Of a DNA stretch of 62,000 bases, positions 57,483-62,000 are shown piece after piece; within the stretch, counting starts at the first letter, position 1, and every line of letters begins with the position of its first letter. A program made the translations under genes and the position numbers. The stretch is from positions 7,430,693 to 7,492,692 of the forward strand of contig RPFO01000154.1 in NCBI GenBank assembly GCA_009746045.1, written 5' to 3'. The stretch is from Mesostigma viride. Its lineage: Eukaryota; Streptophyta; Mesostigmatophyceae; Mesostigmatales; Mesostigmataceae. The notes beneath the pieces are model-generated. The model saw only the letters and a list, made by a program, of their open reading frames with translations. It searched no databases and was not told where the DNA came from.

Positions 57483-59400
57483 GGGGAGGGTCCCATGGAA
57501 ATGTATCAAAACTGAAGCCCCCTAATAACTACAGAAATGCAACTGACAACCACTGAATGATGTTTGGGGACCATAAATATGATGTTTGGGCATGCATACC
57601 ACCACTTGTTGGGGGTACTACCCCCAGCCATACGCCGGCTATGAGCTAAAAATAGAAAAAAACGCTGTCCGGGGCACATCTTGCCCAGAACAGTGGGAGA
57701 ACCAGTTGCATGAAAAAAGTAATACCCATATAAAAATGTCATGGGACATGGTTTCTACCTAATTGGATCAACAAAATCAGCACATCCCTTTGAGTTATTA
57801 ATTTTTGGGCCCAAAATACGCTTTTTTAGGCGGGGCGTCCCCATACACACTCATAACACATCAATTAGGCCTAAAAAGTAATAGTCAAATTCTGTCATGA
57901 CCATAGAAGGCACTGTCAAAGTTTGGTGGCATTCTGAGCCCAGCTGTAGCAGTTATTAATTTTGGCAGTTGGCCACCTGTGCAGACGCTAAGGAAGGCAT
58001 TAGTGAGTATTAAGGCACACTAACACTTCCTATGCCATCCAAAAGGCTCCTGACCATGCCGAATTCGACCACAATGTACAAGGAGGTGGCTGGGCACGTC
58101 ATGTGCCCTTGCCTTACCTCCACACGGGCAACCTGTTGCGTGTGTGCACAACCATGAGGCAGGTAGCTCTACATGCCTAGTCGACACTTCAAAAGCATAT
58201 TCCAGGTTTATGGTGTGGGCATCATACCAAAACCAAGCTCAAACACACCCTAGAAAGCCATATCCACTAATTGCCCAACAAGGGTAACAACAGACAGTCC
58301 ACAGAGAAAGCAGCATTATCATACATGCTGATTGCCAAGGCTTCTCACCATGGTTAACTTGCCTTGCTAGCATATGAATTAGGGCTCTCCCATTTTAGTG
58401 GGAGAAAGGCCAACACGACAACGATAACCCCTACCTACGTGCAGTTCCACCCATGCAGTATGCCCCTCAGAAAAACCACTGCCACCTTTCTTTCCAGCGC
58501 AATTGTTTGCCAAGAAACAAACTCAAGCTTGTGAGCCTCTAACCACAATGAAGCCTCTGCTAAGAAAGGCCGCGTCAATATTCACACAAAACTGAGTGCT
58601 GTTAGCAATCTCCTTCCAAGAAACCACTCAGCAAATCCCTGACAACTTGACGATATGCCACGGTCACGCTTTGACACGTCCCAGCCATGCAACGTACATA
58701 AAAACCACTGAATTAAGGTGCCAGGAATCTGGCGATGCGCAGCACGGAATGGCATTATACCTGGTGCTAACTGCACGGAAAAAAGCCGAAAACTTGCGTT
58801 GATAACCCATAAAGGAAGCGAAACATTCATAGGGTCACGTTGATCACACGATCGTACCATTACCGGAATTGTCCTTCGCCCAGCGGTGCAAGAAAGAACA
58901 ACCTTCCATGGAATAATAAGACGCGCATCCCGCGAGCCTAGCTGGAGAGTGTCTTACCGATCATGACGGAAATCTTGCCGAAACCCAGCAAATTTTTTAA
59001 AGCTTTACCAATAACAATTTAAACGCATCCTTGACGCTAGGTAAAGCCCATAAAACCTGACAATCACCGCCGCCAGCCTGCATTCTAATTTATTCCTCTC
59101 GACGAAAACATCAGATTGGACCCCCGTGCATGGCGATGGTCATCAATAAAATCATCGACACTGCAAAAAACGCGAACTCCGCTATCGTTTACTCATCTAA
59201 GTAGTATCATTTACTCATCGTCTTTAAGATTCGCTCAGTTTCTCCGCATTCCGCGAGCTATCTTTTTCTACTCTGCCTGAAAGCACGTCGCCATGGCCAG
59301 CTCCGGTAGGGGTGCGCGCACCGTGCACCACTTTTTCACGGTACGGACGGGTACCGCGAATTTTTCGGCGCCAAAAATATTCGCGCCGGGACCGTCGTCC
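57483..59400. other. About 1.9 kb without recognisable genes or repeats
   Basis: AT-richer than the flanks. Open frames are short and show no family signature; no tandem repeats and no element termini were noticed. Near 59330-59400 CGGTACGGACGGGTACCGCG-like sequence recalls the TACGG motifs at 34950 and 37050. Confidence 0.4.
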
Positions 59401-59723
59401 CCTTAATTAATTAATTAATGGGACCCCCCCATGGATGTTGCATTAAGAATCTAGCCCTGCTACGCCTATGCAGAGAGTCGCTCTCTGCTGAGAAGCCATG
59501 CCCTAGCTTTTGTAAAGCCATGTTGATCTTCCCCCCCATGACAGGCTCCCCCTTAGCTGGGCATAGCTTGATATAATAGATCATGGGGGTGCAGGTGCCC
59601 CTGGTGCACCCAGAGCAAGGGTTGTTTACATTCCCACCATTGCAGGAAGTAGCTTAGAATGTATTAAAAGCCATATGCCCCCCTCTCTGGGATATGAGCT
59701 ACAGATACTCCCAACGGAGTTAT
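59400..59723 (+). mobile_element. 5'-truncated ORF1-type element, 3' UTR only
   Basis: Begins after a TTAATTAATTAATTAA run. It matches the 3' UTR of the ORF1-type elements (GAGTCGCTCTCTGCTGAGAA, GTTTACATTCCCACC, GTATTAAAAGCCATATGCCC) and ends with the hairpin (59708-59719). The SINE at 59724 then interrupts its tail, which resumes at 59877 (GTTTCTAATTCATTAAT). Confidence 0.75.
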
Positions 59724-59868
59724 TTTCTGATTTGGCACGCCGCAAAGGTGAAAACCATTTGCGTTCAGTGCCGGTCCGCGGCCGGAAAACGCGATCTGCA
59801 AATGAATCCAGGCCGGAATCGAACTGGGGACCTCTCGCACCAATTTTGCTGACTATAGGACGGACGTA
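59724..59868 (-). mobile_element. SINE copy, 145 bp, with 8-bp target-site duplication
   Basis: Flanked by GGAGTTAT at 59716-59723 and 59869-59876, inserted in the tail of an ORF1-type element. It is the same family as 54861-55091 and is shorter at its 5' end (starts ACGTCCGTCCTATAGTCAGC). It keeps the B-box-like AGTTCGATTCC and the 3' end GCGTGCCAAATCAGAAA. Confidence 0.78.
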
Positions 59869-59876
59869 GGAGTTAT

Positions 59877-60452
59877 GTTTCTAATTCATTAATGGTGCGC
59901 AAGGATAGATGGCAAGTAGTGATGAAGGAGACCAATTAACCCCAAGTCTGTGGGGGCTCCGCGTGTGACCGCGTATGGCATTCATAGCGATTCGGGCCGC
60001 GGTGCCCACGCCCCTGTAACTAGGACCTAGATAGCTTATACCATCCATTCCATCCCATGTTCCGCTCCCACTGAGGGCTTATGCTCACGTGACGCAGTCA
60101 CGTGTCTATTAATTAATTAATTAATTAATCCATTCCATCCCATGTTCTCCCACTGAGGACTTATATGCTCACCTGACGCAGTATTATTATTATAATTAAT
60201 TAATCCGTTCCATCCCATGTTCCCCTCCCACTGAGGACTTATCAAGGAGACAACCAGCGCAGGCCAGAAATCGGGAGACTTATGCTCACGTGACGCATTC
60301 GCGTGTCTATTAATTAATTAACTAATTCATTAATTAATTAATTAATTAATTAATGAGTTTATATTTAACATTGTTGCTCCGAACTGCTAAAATTGATTAA
60401 TAAACACGTAACCGCGTTATGTGAGCATGAGACCACAGTCGAGTGGGATGGG
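59877..60452. repeat. Repeated termini of another element family with TTAATTAA tails
   Basis: CCATTCCATCCCATGTT, CCCACTGAGGACTTAT and GCTCACGTGACGCA blocks recur three times (about 60045-60118, 60128-60200, 60208-60315), each ending in TTAATTAA repeats. The dispersed 31-bp motif is at 60247-60277 reversed. This looks like nested 3' ends of a second, unidentified retroelement family. Confidence 0.55.
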
Positions 60453-60798
60453 ATTAAATTATAACATGCCTCCGTTGGGAGATCATGTAGCACATACTCC
60501 TTGATGGGTGGTGGAAAGGAGAGAGCCGCGTAATCTAACTATCCTAACGCTAATCTACCTAGTCAATATGTGCTACATGATCTCCCAACGGAGGCATGTT
60601 ATAATTTAATTTAATTTAATTTTAATTTAATCTACCTAGTCAATCTACCTAGTCTAGAAAAATCCTAACTGCCCTACTCATCAAAACGCCTCCTCCTCTT
60701 GGGGGGAGGGGGCTTGCCCACAGGGTCGGGCGTGTGAGCCTTGACAATCTTCTGCCACCGCGTCTTGTTCTGCATGGCAGTCCAAAGAAAGGAGAGAG
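60453..60798 (-). mobile_element. 5'-truncated RTE-like element with a nested 60-bp insertion
   Basis: On the minus strand it has the ORF2 tail (NKTRWQKIVKAHTPDPVGKP), 3' UTR, hairpin (60470-60481) and AT tail. The 3' UTR is split at 60568-60627 by a tiny plus-strand copy of the same family's terminus. Confidence 0.78.
60568..60627 (+). mobile_element. 60-bp insertion consisting of only the RTE terminal hairpin and tail, 17-bp duplication
   Basis: TAATCTACCTAGTCAAT is found at 60551-60567 and 60628-60644. The insert is ATGTGCTACATGA, the CTCCCAACGGAG hairpin (60582-60593), and an ATTTA-rich tail. It shows that the extreme 3' end alone can be integrated. Confidence 0.85.
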
Positions 60799-60804
60799 AG
60801 TGGA

Positions 60805-62000
60805 TTAATTAATTAATTAATTAATTAATTAATTAATTAGGAACATAACTCCGTTGGGAGTATATGTAGCACATAGCCCAGAGTTAGGATAGTTCGATTA
60901 CGCGGCTTCCTCCACCCCCTCCATCATGGAATATGTGCTACATGATCTCCCAACGGAGGCATGTTATAATTTAATTTAATTTTTAATAGCCCAGAGAGGG
61001 GGCATATGAGCCTATAATACATTCTAAGCTACTTCCTGCAAGGGTGGGAATGTAAACAACACTTGCTCTAGGTGCACTAGGGCGCCTGCACCACCCAGAG
61101 TCTCGGGCAACGCCCAGCTAAGGGTAGCCCGTCATAGGTGGGGAAGATCAGCATAGCTATACAAGAGCTAGAGCGTGGCATCTCAGCAGAGAGCAGCTCT
61201 CTGCATGGGCACGGCATAACTAAATAAAGCTAGGCATCAGCTGGAGGGTGGCTCATCATAGGCACACATGTACATGGCTAAATGAGCTCTCGTGAGTCAG
61301 CTGGTATAGAGCCTGTAGGAGGCTTACATCTACATGGCCACGGTCTATCTATTCTGCACCACTACTGCTGTATTCCCCTAAGCTGGGGCGTCTGGAGTCG
61401 TTGGGGCCGCGGGGGTCGCCTGCCAGGGCTTGTGGCCGACATAGATGGCCGCCCCCTTCCAGTACACCGGCTGCCCCGCCTTGGTCTGCTGGAGCTGGAG
61501 GTAGGTCGGCCATAGCTCCCGTCGCCGTTGTTGCTGCGCCAGGGTCAAGTCGTCGTCAAGGGTGAAGTGAGTCTTCTCGAGCCGCTTGCGGCGTCGGAGA
61601 AAAGAAATCTTGTCCGCCGGGTTCTTAAAGGTGAGAAGGAGCGGGGGCGCCCCCAGGTGCCTTACCCCGCGCGCGGGGAAGGCGGTGGGCGACCAGCTCA
61701 ATCTCACCAGTAAGGCCCATGCGACTAAGAATTTCTCTCTCAAACGCACGTGCAAGCTTCTCGGAATTCTCACCTTCCTCCATGTCAAAGTTCTTGACAA
61801 TGACGTTGAGGCTGCGCTTGGCGAGCTCAGCCTCCTCGCGGAGGTCGAGCGTCTGCTGCTGGAGCTGTGCTGCGACGGCGGAGGTGGTGGAGGTGGCGTG
61901 CTGCTTAAGCATGTCCGCCCAGGTCGGGATGGGAGGATCATCGCCGGCCAGGCCAGCCGGGGCTGGCTTGGCGGCAAGGTCCTAATTCACCACCTGGGCG
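60805..62000 (-). pseudogene. ORF1-only retroelement, minus strand, runs off the window; carries a nested RTE 3' end
   Basis: The tail TTAATTAATTAATT (60805-60839), hairpin (60849-60860) and 3' UTR to about 61378 are followed by ORF1 C-terminal frames (LDDDLTLAQQQRRRELWPTY, NVIVKNFDMEEGENSEK, SRPGRTCL-like region) to the window edge. Frameshifts near 61625 and 61912. The protein is closer to the copy at 52360 (GQPVYWKGAAIYVG) than to that at 55445. Confidence 0.75.
60884..60985 (+). mobile_element. 102-bp RTE 3' end nested in an ORF1-type 3' UTR, with target-site duplication
   Basis: ATAGCCCAGAG flanks it at 60873-60883 and 60986-60996. The insert has GCGGCTTCCTCCACCCCCTC, the hairpin (60947-60958) and an ATTTAATTTAATTTTTA tail. 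Removal restores the ORF1-type 3' UTR exactly. Confidence 0.87.

Noticed and set aside
60040-60360. Replication origin suggested by AT-rich TTAATTAA runs
   Set aside because: The runs are tails of repeated element termini present at many places in the window.

Overview
The window is nuclear DNA of an intron-rich eukaryote. Coding exons are interrupted by spliceosomal introns with GT..AG ends and matching phases, and they encode eukaryote-only proteins: a Prp2/DHX16 RNA helicase and a PNISR-like RS-domain protein. The GC-rich, repeat-laden introns, an HTTM-family membrane protein and TGTAA motifs downstream of three genes suggest a microalga, perhaps a green alga. That placement is an inference with low confidence. 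No operons, rRNA or complete tRNA genes were seen.

Layout. 1-5948: the 3' exons of a DHX16/PRP2 helicase gene (+), whose introns hold CT arrays and degenerate echoes of its own exons. 6375-14627: a block bounded by about 212-bp inverted repeats, carrying a SWIM-zinc-finger gene (+), a small palindromic MITE, three satellite families and two 5'-truncated retroelements with target-site duplications. 15212-20368: an intact three-exon pogo/Tigger-like DDE transposase gene (+, 983 codons), with a higher-order minisatellite inside intron 1. 20785-25130: a terminal-inverted-repeat element, a HIRAN-domain ORF (-), and five near-identical units separated by perfect palindromes. 25691-31830: RTE-like non-LTR retrotransposon copies and ORF1-like pseudogenes. 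32430-34592: a frameshifted piggyBac transposase (-). 34900-40860: palindromes, TIR elements, more RTE copies and a GGAT microsatellite. 41249-45238: the PNISR-like gene (-). 45951-50710: the HTTM gene (+), divergent from it. 51115-62000: a dense nest of ORF1-type and RTE-type retroelements plus a SINE, interrupted by an apparently empty stretch at 57483-59400.

The most interesting pattern is a retroelement community. ORF2-type (endonuclease plus reverse transcriptase) elements and separate ORF1-only elements end in the same 3' hairpin, CTCC-CAAC-GGAG, followed by AT-rich tails. About 18 copies occur, and several insertions have clear 8-17 bp target-site duplications; one consists of little more than the hairpin. 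I infer that the RTE-like protein mobilises the ORF1-only elements in trans through this terminal structure. The two host genes that appear broken (PNISR-like and HTTM) both break in G/C homopolymers of 8-12 bases, so assembly error is as likely as real decay.
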